Origin: an uncultured Oscillospiraceae bacterium | Lineage (GTDB): Bacteria > Bacillota > Clostridia > Oscillospirales > Oscillospiraceae | DNA length: 51,698 bases | NCBI GenBank assembly: GCA_934597585.1 | Contig: CAKTSA010000010.1 | Span: 1-51,698, forward strand | Reading direction: 5' to 3' | Shown here: positions 39,306 through 46,512 of the stretch, one piece after another | Numbering within the stretch: position 1 is the stretch's first letter | Layout: the number at the start of each line of letters is the position of its first letter | Notes under the pieces: generated by a model | What the model was told of the DNA's origin: nothing | The model's input: only the letters and a program-made list of their open reading frames with translations | Database searches by the model: none | Made by a program: the position numbers and the translations under genes

Positions 39306-39418
39306 GTGATTTTCTGACTTCGTTCCTTTTACTTTCCTACTGTTGGACTAAGTTAGGACTAATCCAGAAGCCCAAGAAATAGACTTTCCGGTTAGTCGTT
39401 CATTGTTATCAAAAAATC

Positions 39419-39583
39419 TTGACAAATTGGAATAGCCCCATTTCGCATTTTAAGGCACCTTCACGGCGTTTGAATTTTGGGGCTATAACCATACTAGCAA
39501 GGGCTTAAAGCCGTTTCTGCCCCTGTTAGAAGGACGCGCAGACACTTTTCCTCTCTCTGTCTGTGCGTCCTTCCATTTTTTTA
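39419..39583 (+). ncRNA. Candidate structured phage RNA
   Basis: TTGACA at 39419-39424 (the -10 is weak), a closing stem ATAGCCCCA/TGGGGCTAT (39432-39440, 39478-39486), inner AAG/CTT and CGC/GCG helices, a GGCTTAAAGCC hairpin, and a strong terminator (GAAGGACGCGCAGACA pairing 39558-39573, then T7). About 150 nt. It does not fold as a tRNA. Confidence 0.5.
39529..39583 (+). terminator. Strong terminator of the candidate RNA
   Basis: 16-bp stem (39529-39544 with 39558-39573, one or two G-U) followed by a run of seven T. Confidence 0.85.
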
Positions 39584-39952
39584 CCTCTTTTGGAAAAACT
39601 TTACCAGTCCGCACAAAAAGAAAAACCACCCTTTACGGATGGCCTTTCTATGAGAACTTCTTTTTATAACCTATTAATATAAATGAACAACAATCACTAA
39701 ATATAGCGGACAAATAAACTATATTTTCACCTATTGGTTAAAAACAGTTTCATATCTTCGCACAGTCTAATCATTATTTGATTAGGATACCAAGGCAAGA
39801 GGCGTATAAGCCTTAATATCCTTGCCACGCTCCACTACTTCTTATCTTTAACCTATAATTATATTCTAACAAAAATTTTTTCTAAAGTCAAAAACCGGTC
39901 GGATAGGGGTAGTTATGTTGCTATTTTTTACCTAAAATTTGTATCAAAACCC

Positions 39953-39982
39953 TTGACAAAAAGGGGTAGATTATGTTAGAAT
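39953..39982 (+). promoter_or_regulatory. Promoter reading into attR
   Basis: TTGACA (39953-39958), 18-bp spacer, TAGAAT (39977-39982). In the integrated state it crosses attR to the terminator at 40147. In the excised circle the same promoter would point across attP to the integrase gene. Confidence 0.7.
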
Positions 39983-40081
39983 CCGAATACCAAATCGTGT
40001 TGAATCGCAAGGAATCTAAAATCGAAAAAATCTTGAAACCGTTGATATTAAAGGGCTGGTGGATTTGAAGCAACTCATCCT

Positions 40082-40143
40082 GACTGGAAATCGTGTTGTC
40101 GTCAAAAGCGGCACGAGGGTTCGAATCCCTCCCACTGCGCCAG
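40082..40143 (+). repeat. attR core (62 bp), 3' part of tRNA-Ser
   Basis: Identical to 18603-18664. Lacks the acceptor 5' strand and D-arm of tRNA-Ser, so it is not a gene; upstream bases are phage sequence. Confidence 0.95.
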
Positions 40144-40146
40144 TGA

Positions 40147-40177
40147 AAAACCCTGTAACCATGCCGGTTACAGGGTT
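40147..40177 (+). terminator. Terminator right of attR
   Basis: AACCCTGTAACC, ATGCC, GGTTACAGGGTTTTC: 10-bp stem and short T-run just beyond the core. Confidence 0.75.
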
Positions 40178-40228
40178 TTCTTCTGCGTCAAAATGGGGAT
40201 TTGACCATGATTTTGACCACAAACGTGG

Positions 40229-41239
40229 TTACTGACCCTGTTTTTCCTCGCCTTTGGCGAGTCCTCTAAACCGTTCCTGTATACCGCCCACCACCTCGCG
40301 TTGCCGCTTGTCCGAAGGATGGGCGTACACGTCAAGCGTCATCGCTGCCGTGGTGTGGCCCAGCATGTCCTGCAGGGATTTCACATCCGAGCCGCTGGCG
40401 ATCGCAACGGTGGCCAAGGTGTGCCGCAGGTCGTGGGGGCGCAAATCCGGACGGCCAATTTTTTCGGCAATTCTTTTGAAGTGCTTGTAAAATGTCATCG
40501 GGACTATATACCGGCCAAGGTCGTTTGTGAAAACCAAGTTCCACTCGTTGTCCCACAATTCGCCAGCCAGCTTCTCGTTTTCTTCCTGCCGTTTTTTCTC
40601 ATTTTCCAAGCAGGTTACCGCATCTTCTGTCAAGTAAACGGTGCGTGTCTTCTTCGTTTTTGTCGCATTTTTGATGAAGTATGTACCGCTCTTCTGGCGG
40701 TCTTTCTGGAGCTGCTGCTCAATGGAAATGCACCCGCCTTTGAGGTCCACCTTGTCCCATGTGAGTCCAAGACATTCGCCCTCGCGTAAACCGGTGTAAA
40801 GGCAAAACGCGTAAGCGTTTTTGAACTCTGAGTCCGCTTCAATGGCCTTCAGAAATGCCGGGATTTCACCGTCAAGCAGCGGAGTAATTTTATGCTTTTT
40901 GCACTTTTCAATGTCTAAATTTTCGCAGGGATTTTTGACAATGATACCCTTCTTAATGGCATAAGCTAAAGCTGTATGGAGCACCGTGATGACATTCTTG
41001 ACGGTCTTCGGGGAGAGCTTTTTCTTTGACAGTGTTTCTGCCATGTCTTCGATGTCGCCCGGCTGTAAGTCCTGCACACGAATCCCGCCCAAATTAGGGT
41101 TGATATGATTTTTGATAATCCCGATATAACTCGCAACGGTCAGCGGTTCCCGCTTCGTTTTGATTCTTTTCTCGAACCACTCATTTACGCACTCCGCAAC
41201 CGTTGTTGTGCTATTAGAAAAAAGCCTGTCCGTGGAGTA
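40229..41239 (-). pseudogene. Second tyrosine recombinase, 5'-truncated
   Basis: Open frame of ~336 codons with no start before an internal TTG (41092). Core-binding domain begins TVAECVNEWFEKRIKTKREP; catalytic domain has CLYTGLREGECLGLTW, RPHDLRHTLATVAIASG, LGHTTAAMTLDVYAH. Related integrases carry another ~60 residues with an arm-binding domain, absent here: the frame runs into TGA at 41240. Its end lies 86 bp from attR, so it belonged to an older element at the same tRNA-Ser site. Ends TAA. Could still act as a short protein from TTG. Confidence 0.82.
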
Positions 41240-41299
41240 TCATAAAGGTGAGTATGGAAATCGTTGCAAACGATTTGATTTACTGTTAGGAGGACGGCT

Positions 41300-41590
41300 A
41301 TGAAGGTCAAGCTGGATGATTATGAGGTGCGGGTGCTGATAAACGGCTTGGTACAGCAGCACAGGAGCTATGACGCAGAAACGAACGGTCAGATTGACGC
41401 CCTCGCCCTTCGCCTGTGTGACATTGCGGAAGCGATGAAGCCGGGGCGAAAGAAGAAAATCCCCTTTGAGCCGGTAGAAATCAGAGTAATTTGTCAGTGC
41501 CTTATGGAGTGGCGAAATCGAGAGATACAGGCTGAAAGGCACGGTGCCGTGGATGCCTTAAACGAATTGCTGATACGGTTTACCCGCTAA
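41300..41590 (+). CDS. Unknown 96-aa protein of the older element
   Basis: MKVKLDDYEVRVLINGLVQQ, then two similar halves: DYEVRVLINGLVQ... and PVEIRVICQCLMEWRNREIQ, each followed by a DAL segment. All-alpha, internal duplication. Strong ribosome site (TTAGGAGGA). Followed by a terminator. No family recognised. Confidence 0.65.
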   Translation: MKVKLDDYEVRVLINGLVQQHRSYDAETNGQIDALALRLCDIAEAMKPGRKKKIPFEPVEIRVICQCLMEWRNREIQAERHGAVDALNELLIRFTR

Positions 41591-41594
41591 AGAG

Positions 41595-41628
41595 AAAAGT
41601 CGCTGTCACAGACGGCGGCTTTTCCTTT
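41595..41628 (+). terminator. Terminator
   Basis: AAAAGTCGCTGT and ACGGCGGCTTTTCC pair around CACAG with a T-rich tail. Confidence 0.7.
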
Positions 41629-41820
41629 TCGGGTAGTATTCAAGAAGTCATAAAGTTCCGTGAGTAATGGAAGAAGGCAATGATTTGAGAAAAAGAGAAG
41701 TGTACTATTCTGAAAACTACTTGAGATTTCGGGAAAAATCTGCTATAATACCGCTGTTTATTTATGGGGTGGGGATTTATGTCCTTTTTGCCTTAGAAAT
41801 TATGGAAGGAGGACTTGACT

Positions 41821-42022
41821 ATGGCAAACGGAAATACGACAATTATTGTCGGCTCGGCTCGGCTCGGCTCGGCAGGAGCATAGCGCCGTTTTTTCAGCGT
41901 GTCAAGTCTTATTTCATACAATTTATAACGAACCAGTTGCCGGAGACAGGGCGCATTATGCCTTGGCTTCGGCTTTTTGCGTTTGCCGGAAGGATGGTGG
42001 TTTGATATTGAAGTCCTAACCA
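41821..42022 (+). other. Leader with start codon and TCGGC repeats, coding status unclear
   Basis: ATG at 41821 after GGAGGAC opens 66 codons (MANGNTTIIVGSARLGSARQ...). The codon composition after the repeat is unlike a normal protein. Five TCGGC copies at 41849-41873 lie ten codons in. Different repeat numbers would move translation between frames; another frame ends in MPWLRLFAFAGRMVV. May be a phase-variable leader of the surface protein gene (inference). Confidence 0.4.
41849..41873. repeat. Five tandem copies of TCGGC
   Basis: Exact pentanucleotide repeats. Unit length not divisible by three, so slippage changes frame. Confidence 0.9.
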
Positions 42023-42125
42023 CGACCGGCAAATCGATCTTTTCCGGTTAAACCTTCTATCTTCTCCGGCGTGTCCGCTGTCGGAGGAAGTAAATAGCGG
42101 ATAGAATTATTTTGGAGGAATGAAA

Positions 42126-43805
42126 ATGAAGAAGAAACTTCTAAGCCTTCTGCTTGCGTTGTGCCTTGTGATGGCACTTGTTCCGATGACAGCGTTTGCA
42201 GAAGAAAATGAACAAAGTGGCAAAATTACGATTGCCACCGTCGATGACCTCTTTGCATTTGCAAGTGCAGTAAACAAAGGCGAATACAACAAAAAAACGG
42301 ATGCTGTCATTTCCCTTGAGGCGGATTTGGATTTGGCCGGCTTGGCATGGGAGCCCATTGGATATCCCGGCGAAAGCGAGGACGAGTATTATTTCAGCGG
42401 AAAATTTTATGGTAATGGACACACGATTTCAAACATTGATTTTTCCGCTATATATGAAAAAGATATCATCGGAGGATTCTTTGGCGATCTTGAAGGGGCT
42501 GAGGTTTCCGGCCTAACGATTACGGGAAAAGTTGATGTTACCACCGGTGGAAACCGTATATTTTTTGGCGCAGTTGCAGGATGGGCTTCTGATTCAAAAA
42601 TTTCAAACTGTACATCAGAAGTATTATTCAGTAATAATGGAGCCTATATTTACGGGCCTGTCGGTCTATGCGGTTGGGCAGATAACACTGTGATTGAGTA
42701 TTGCCAGAACAAAGGTAATATTAACATTACCGGCGATATGTCCAGCCTTTATGTTGGCGGAATTGTTGGATATGCAGGCGGAACAAGTGAAGTACGCTAT
42801 TGCGCAAACACTGGAGATATTACGGTTAATGCTCCTCATGCAGGAGGCATTGCTGGTCAGATCAGCGAGAATGCTAAAATCACGAACTGCTATTCCATCG
42901 GTAAATTGACTCCATTGGGCAAAGGAAACGGTGACATTGGAGGAATTGCCGGCACTGTCGGAAGCGATACCACAATCAGTCACTGCTATTTTGGTGGCGA
43001 GATTGATTTGTCACAATACACTGCCACGCTTCCTTATGGGCGCTTTGGCGGCATTGTAGGAAAAGGTTCGGCGACATTTGAGAACAATTTCTTTACCGAG
43101 ATAGAAAATGTCTTTGCTTGCGGAAATAACAGTGCAGCAGGAACAGCTAAGTCTATCGAATATATGGAAACTGAGGATTTCTTTAATGAGATTACTGCTG
43201 CTGGCGGCAATTATAGATTTAATTCTAATGGAACGCCCCTTTTGCCCGCACCTAAGTATACAGTTTCTTTTGTCGTAACACCTGCTGAGTTGGCGAATGT
43301 AGTCATTAAAGTGAATGGTCAGGAAGTAGCAAACCCTGTTGATTTGGAAGCGGGTACTTATACTGTCGAAGTCAATGCAGATAATTGCGAGGTTTTCAAT
43401 CTCAATATTACGATTACGGCTGATACAGCAACTCATACGCAGAACATTGCAATGACTTACTTACCTGCCGACTACACCAAGGTCGACGAAGCCATTGCCA
43501 AAGCAAATGCCCTGAACAAGAATGACTACAAGGATTTCTCCGGAGTGGAAGCTGCTGTCAAGGCTGTTGTCCGTGGTAAAAACATTACGGAGCAATCTGA
43601 AGTAGATAAGATGGCAAAGGCTATCGAAGATGCGATTGCTGCTCTTGAGAAAAAGCCTGCCAGTATCAAACCGGGAACATCCGTTAAGAGTCCGCAGACC
43701 GGCGATACAAGCAACCTTGCTTTGTGGATTGCCCTGTTGTTCATCAGCGGCGGTGCAGCCATTGGCACAACGGTTGTAAGCAGGAAGAAAAAGTACAACA
43801 GATAA
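42126..43805 (+). CDS. Sortase-anchored surface protein with GLUG-like repeats
   Basis: 559 residues. Signal peptide MKKKLLSLLLALCLVMALVP to AFAEE. Residues ~60-310 carry GLUG-type beta repeats (GGIVGYAGGTSEVRYCANTG, GGIAGQISENAKITNCYSIG, GGIAGTVGSDTTISHCYFGG). A small beta domain follows (YTVSFVVTPAELANVVIKVN), then a FIVAR-like helical segment (VDEAIAKANALNKNDYKDFS). C-terminus: SPQTGD sorting motif, hydrophobic segment and RKKKYNR tail. Adhesion role inferred. ATG 42126 has GGAGG at better spacing than the ATG at 42120. Own terminator. Confidence 0.85.
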   Translation: MKKKLLSLLLALCLVMALVPMTAFAEENEQSGKITIATVDDLFAFASAVNKGEYNKKTDAVISLEADLDLAGLAWEPIGYPGESEDEYYFSGKFYGNGHTISNIDFSAIYEKDIIGGFFGDLEGAEVSGLTITGKVDVTTGGNRIFFGAVAGWASDSKISNCTSEVLFSNNGAYIYGPVGLCGWADNTVIEYCQNKGNINITGDMSSLYVGGIVGYAGGTSEVRYCANTGDITVNAPHAGGIAGQISENAKITNCYSIGKLTPLGKGNGDIGGIAGTVGSDTTISHCYFGGEIDLSQYTATLPYGRFGGIVGKGSATFENNFFTEIENVFACGNNSAAGTAKSIEYMETEDFFNEITAAGGNYRFNSNGTPLLPAPKYTVSFVVTPAELANVVIKVNGQEVANPVDLEAGTYTVEVNADNCEVFNLNITITADTATHTQNIAMTYLPADYTKVDEAIAKANALNKNDYKDFSGVEAAVKAVVRGKNITEQSEVDKMAKAIEDAIAALEKKPASIKPGTSVKSPQTGDTSNLALWIALLFISGGAAIGTTVVSRKKKYNR

Positions 43806-43843
43806 TTGAATAGCGTTCCCTTGCTCCATCTTCCGAGCAAGAC

Positions 43844-43874
43844 AAAAGCGTCGTAGTAATACGGCGCTTTTTTG
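43844..43874 (+). terminator. Terminator after surface protein gene
   Basis: AAAGCGTCGTA, GTAAT, TACGGCGCTTTTTTG; strong stem and T-run. Confidence 0.85.
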
Positions 43875-43959
43875 TTACCCGGAAGCGACAAACAGCGGCT
43901 TTTGAATGGTGGACGGTAGAGAATAGCGGCACCAAAGCAAGGCCGCTTATATCGAAAGA

Positions 43960-44012
43960 AAACGCCCAAAATCGCCCCGAAACCATACAGCGGGAAACGG
44001 TTTTGGGCGTTT
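43960..44012. repeat. Inverted repeat, 12-bp arms
   Basis: AAACGCCCAAAA (43960-43971) and TTTTGGGCGTTT (44001-44012). In the gap before the RelB/DinJ-like gene; could be a terminator or operator. Confidence 0.7.
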
Positions 44013-44059
44013 CTGCGTTTCGGGAGCAAATCGGCAATTAGGCAGCGATAACCTTTGAA

Positions 44060-44503
44060 TTGGAAAGCAACATCAGGGAACAACTGGCGGCCATCTGCGA
44101 CCGATATAATCTGTCGCTTGAGGAGGCATTTACTTCTTTTGCAGAGGTCGTCGTCCAAGCGGGAAGATTTCCTTACGACATGGAGGTGCCTAACGCGGTG
44201 ACTCAGGCGGCGATGGCTGCCGCCGAGAAGGGCGAGGACCTGTCCGGCTCGTTTGACTCCGTACCTGAGCTGATGGCCGCCTTGGGCTATACACGGGGCG
44301 ATTCGAAGCGCCACACGCTCGAAGAACTGGACAACGAAGAAGATGACGCTGAGATGGACCGCCGCATTTCGTCCGTGGCCTTCGAATCCTATCAGCGGGC
44401 CAAGATGAAGGGCATCCCCGTGGCTCGCTACGACGCAGAGAAAGAGGCAACCTATTTGCTATATCCCGATGGGCACAGGGAGTATGTTGGAGACAACAAA
44501 TAA
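44060..44503 (+). CDS. RelB/DinJ-type protein with C-terminal extension
   Basis: 147 residues. First ~80 residues resemble RelB/DinJ antitoxins (AICDRYNLSLEEAFTSFAEV, GRFPYDMEVPNAVTQAAMAA). The C-terminal part ends AFESYQRAKMKGIPVARYDA and YLLYPDGHREYV, seen in some Clostridial relatives. No ATG: frame opens after TAG at ~44038; TTG at 44060 is the best standard start, but family similarity begins slightly earlier, so the 5' end may be damaged. No toxin gene is adjacent. Confidence 0.6.
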   Translation: MESNIREQLAAICDRYNLSLEEAFTSFAEVVVQAGRFPYDMEVPNAVTQAAMAAAEKGEDLSGSFDSVPELMAALGYTRGDSKRHTLEELDNEEDDAEMDRRISSVAFESYQRAKMKGIPVARYDAEKEATYLLYPDGHREYVGDNK

Positions 44504-44769
44504 GCGCAACTTTGGAAAACAAGCCGGCGATCTGCGCGACTGCGCGGATCACCGGCTTGTGCTGTGTTCGCAGAAGACTCCCATAAAAAGCAACTGCTCC
44601 CTCTCTGCAGCTATCTACTAATGTCGGTTTTTGTGCAGATACCAGCAAAACTCGCTCATGAAATGTGGTAAAGCTCAGAAAACTCGCTCATTTTTTGTGA
44701 TTTCGATTGATTTCGCGGCTTGCACCCGCCATAATAGGGGCCATGTAGCGATGCCCGTGTCCTTCTTTG
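44504..44769. other. Noncoding gap with hairpin and direct repeats
   Basis: AAGCCGGCGATCTGCGCG/CGCGGATCACCGGCTT hairpin at 44520-44557 closes the DinJ-like transcript. Two copies of AAAACTCGCTCAT at 44647-44659 and 44679-44691, 32 bp apart. Nothing coding seen. Confidence 0.6.
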
Positions 44770-45012
44770 TCAGAACGGCAAGGCGGCTCTCGTAAAAGCA
44801 TCTGCGGCGGAGTCCTCCCCGCCGCAGTTATAGCTATTATATTCCCTTTGCTGCGTATCTGCCGCCGCCTCGCGCCTGCGTGTGCTGTGTAGCCGATTGC
44901 TCTTGCAATAATCGCAGGTGCCATGGTTACGGCAGTTGAAGCACACCGCCTTCGCGCCGTGGTACGGCCTGCGGTGCTCTTGGCCGGATGCAATGGCTTT
45001 TTCCAAGCCCAT
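44770..45012 (-). CDS. Small Cys-rich protein of mobile elements
   Basis: 80 residues: MGLEKAIASGQEHRRPYHGA then CFNCRNHGTCDYCKSNRLH, a four-Cys zinc-ribbon-like motif seen in small proteins of Firmicute phages and integrative elements. ATG 45012 after GGAGAG; an upstream in-frame ATG at 45030 is less well placed. Ends TGA. Function unknown. Confidence 0.7.
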   Translation of the reverse strand: MGLEKAIASGQEHRRPYHGAKAVCFNCRNHGTCDYCKSNRLHSTRRREAAADTQQREYNSYNCGGEDSAADAFTRAALPF

Positions 45013-45171
45013 GTTATCACTTCTCTCCAATGTTCCTAATGATGATTTTCGAGTCTATTATAGCATATTCGGCACACGACGGTCGTGAATTTTTTGTGAC
45101 CGGCATAGTACTTCAGGCGTGGAACGCCTTGCGCTGGTCTCGGCACTGCCGTCGGAGCAACGGGGGCGTGG

Positions 45172-45312
45172 TTCTGCGCGAAGCTCGTGCGGATGGAAGT
45201 GCTGTCCGCGCCTGAGCTGCGTAGGAGTCGTTGTGTTCACATCAATTGGAGCGGATATGAAAGCAATGGCGATTGGGCTTTGCATGGATGTTTCTATGCT
45301 GGGTTTAGTTCT
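45172..45312 (+). repeat. Diverged repeat, copy 1
   Basis: About 140 bp matching 46338-46475. Each copy begins with a gene-end-like frame (LREARADGSAVRA, stop) and ends near a promoter-like TATGCT. Confidence 0.7.
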
Positions 45313-45343
45313 TTTACTGGAGCTCAACTGAGGTCTGGGATGG

Positions 45344-45372
45344 TTGACGTGTAATACGTTTTTGGGTATAAT
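45344..45372 (+). promoter_or_regulatory. Promoter of the RelA-fold/DUF6718-like pair
   Basis: TTGACG (45344-45349), 17-bp spacer, TATAAT (45367-45372), 31 bp before the start codon. Confidence 0.88.
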
Positions 45373-45403
45373 TGAGATGTGGCACTGAGAGGAGGTGTCT
45401 CCC

Positions 45404-46009
45404 ATGGTAGAGCAGTTTAGGCAGTTCATAAGCAAAGATGTTCTCGATTTGCTTTCTTATCGGTCTACGCTGGGTCAAAGCCTAAAGCAGATACACTTGT
45501 CCAGAACACCAATAGAGGCTATTCTGGAGGATATAGCTAAGTACAGAGAGTCTTATATCGAAACCTTTGTGCAGGAAAACTTGATAGGTTCCCGCTTCAA
45601 GAGCGATGACTCTATTCTTAGGAAATATGAGAAGGTCCTCCGAACCGGTGGCGGGTTCAAACAGTGCTTCAACGATGTTCTTGGGTTCCGGTTGAAGTTC
45701 GACGAGTATCCTACGGAATTTCCTGATTATTTTCGAGTCGTAGATTTGAGACAAGGAAAACAAGTTGACGACGGATACCGTGCGATTCATCTGTACTATC
45801 AGCGGGATAGCTGGTCTTACCCGATAGAGGTTCAGCTTTGGTGTGGACGAGACTTTTTCTTTAACATTTGGAGCCATCAATACGCATATAAATATAGCTC
45901 TGAAACGATTGGACTGCACTTGCGAGAATTATTTGATGCAGGCGATATCCAAACGGAGCAGGCGTTTAAGAATAAACTGAAGGAGTTGACAAGCACAGAT
46001 GGGCGATAA
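45404..46009 (+). CDS. RelA/SpoT-fold protein, candidate toxin
   Basis: 201 residues. Nucleotidyltransferase-like motifs: SRFKSDDSILRKYEKVLRTG, CFNDVLGFRLKFDEYP (D-x-x-G-x-R), DDGYRAIHLYYQRDSWSYPI and EVQLWCGRDFFFNIWSHQYA. The Gly-Tyr-Arg-x-x-His motif and Glu-x-Gln-Leu motif match synthetases, but the sequence is far from housekeeping RelQ (17693-18412). Single-domain members next to small proteins are often toxins of the toxSAS type. AGGAGG ahead of the ATG. Overlaps the next gene by 11 bp. Confidence 0.75.
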   Translation: MVEQFRQFISKDVLDLLSYRSTLGQSLKQIHLSRTPIEAILEDIAKYRESYIETFVQENLIGSRFKSDDSILRKYEKVLRTGGGFKQCFNDVLGFRLKFDEYPTEFPDYFRVVDLRQGKQVDDGYRAIHLYYQRDSWSYPIEVQLWCGRDFFFNIWSHQYAYKYSSETIGLHLRELFDAGDIQTEQAFKNKLKELTSTDGR

Positions 46010-46244
46010 GACTATTTTTGTTGTAGCCAAAATTTTTGATAAGCAGGGTTGTATTGCCTATCGCTGCAAAACCCTGCGCGAAGCGAGGTGTTTACCGGGA
46101 ACACTGGAGTCTGTAAGAGCAGACGGAGTGCAAATCGTTGTACTCGACAGCCCCGACATCTACGCGGAGTATGCGCCTTATCAGTATGTCGATGATATGA
46201 AGACATTTATTGATATGGTATGTGAAATGAACCGCGTTGCTTAA
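45999..46244 (+). CDS. DUF6718-like small protein, candidate antitoxin
   Basis: 81 residues: MGDKTIFVVAKIFDKQGCIA, DGVQIVVLDSPDIYAEYAPY, QYVDDMKTFIDMV. The pattern (IAKRF..KGCIA... VQIV..SRP..YGEYAPY.FV) matches what I recall of DUF6718, a small unknown family of Clostridia. Translationally coupled to the RelA-fold gene, consistent with a toxin-antitoxin pair (inference). Followed by a terminator. Confidence 0.65.
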   Translation: MGDKTIFVVAKIFDKQGCIAYRCKTLREARCLPGTLESVRADGVQIVVLDSPDIYAEYAPYQYVDDMKTFIDMVCEMNRVA

Positions 46245-46263
46245 CTTACCCAGCGAAAATGAC

Positions 46264-46300
46264 GAAGAAGGCCGCCCTGTTGGGGTGGCCTTCTTGTTGT
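46264..46300 (+). terminator. Terminator of the RelA-fold operon
   Basis: GAAGAAGGCCGCCC, TGTTG, GGGTGGCCTTCTTGTTGT: near-perfect stem with G-U pairs. Confidence 0.8.
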
Positions 46301-46337
46301 GCGAATCATAGGGGATTCTCAAGCACACAGAGGCATG

Positions 46338-46475
46338 CGGCTCTGCGTGAAGTTCATGCGGATGGAAGTTTTGACCGTGCCTGAGCTGTATGGAAGTCGC
46401 TGTATTTGCGTCGATTAGTGTAAATATGAATGGGCTATTGATTGAATTTTGCACGAATATTTGCTATGCTGCGGT
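46338..46475 (+). repeat. Diverged repeat, copy 2, with promoter
   Basis: Matches 45172-45312. Starts with LREVHADGSFDRA and a stop; ends with TTGAAT (46442-46447), 17 bp, TATGCT (46465-46470), which probably drives the racemase gene. Confidence 0.7.
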
Positions 46476-46512
46476 CTGTATCTGAGAGGTTATTTGCGAA
46501 AGGGGTTTCGAC

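Larger units (their letters stand above)
39306..40081. other. Right-end noncoding region of the prophage
   Basis: 776 bp with no convincing gene. Holds the candidate RNA at 39419-39583, a stem-loop in 39780-39830 (GGCAAG/CTTGCC), a promoter at 39953-39982 and an ATCGTGTTG copy at 39994. Confidence 0.6.
18603..40143. mobile_element. Siphovirus-type prophage with TAG read as glutamine
   Basis: Bounded by the 62-bp att repeats, 21.5 kb, much more AT-rich than the flanks. It carries an integrase at the left end on the plus strand, then a minus-strand block of replication, packaging, head and tail genes. By hand translation 24 genes hold 58 in-frame TAG codons (about one codon in a hundred) and no internal TAA or TGA; gene ends use TAA (19) or TGA (7) only. 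TAG sits where relatives have Gln, which corresponds to translation table 15. Not seen: endolysin, classical repressor, suppressor tRNA. HK97-like siphovirus layout is inferred from gene order. Confidence 0.95.

Noticed and set aside
39432..39492. Suppressor tRNA candidate (stem AATAGCC/GGCTATA followed by ACCA)
   Set aside because: Only 61 nt, first pair mismatched, no D-arm, no TTC-loop T-arm and no anticodon stem with CTA; better read as another structured RNA.
39973..40068. 31-codon frame starting at ATG 39973
   Set aside because: The ATG overlaps the -10 hexamer, with no ribosome site and no similarity recognised.
39994..40143. Hybrid tRNA formed at attR from phage 5' bases and the tRNA-Ser 3' part
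   Set aside because: The upstream bases (GGGCTGG) mispair with the acceptor 3' strand at two positions, and the D-arm does not fit tRNA-Ser. The CTA at ~40014 lies in a loop without a paired stem.
40016..40222. Open frame antisense to attR
   Set aside because: Covers the tRNA-Ser fragment and terminator; a common false ORF over tRNA sequence.
41667..42005. 112-aa open frame around the TCGGC repeats
   Set aside because: No ribosome site at 41667 and unusual composition; the better start is ATG 41821 in another frame, whose coding status is itself unclear.
44688..45020. 110-aa minus-strand frame
   Set aside because: Arg/Ala-rich shadow of the better supported 80-aa Cys-motif gene in a neighbouring frame.
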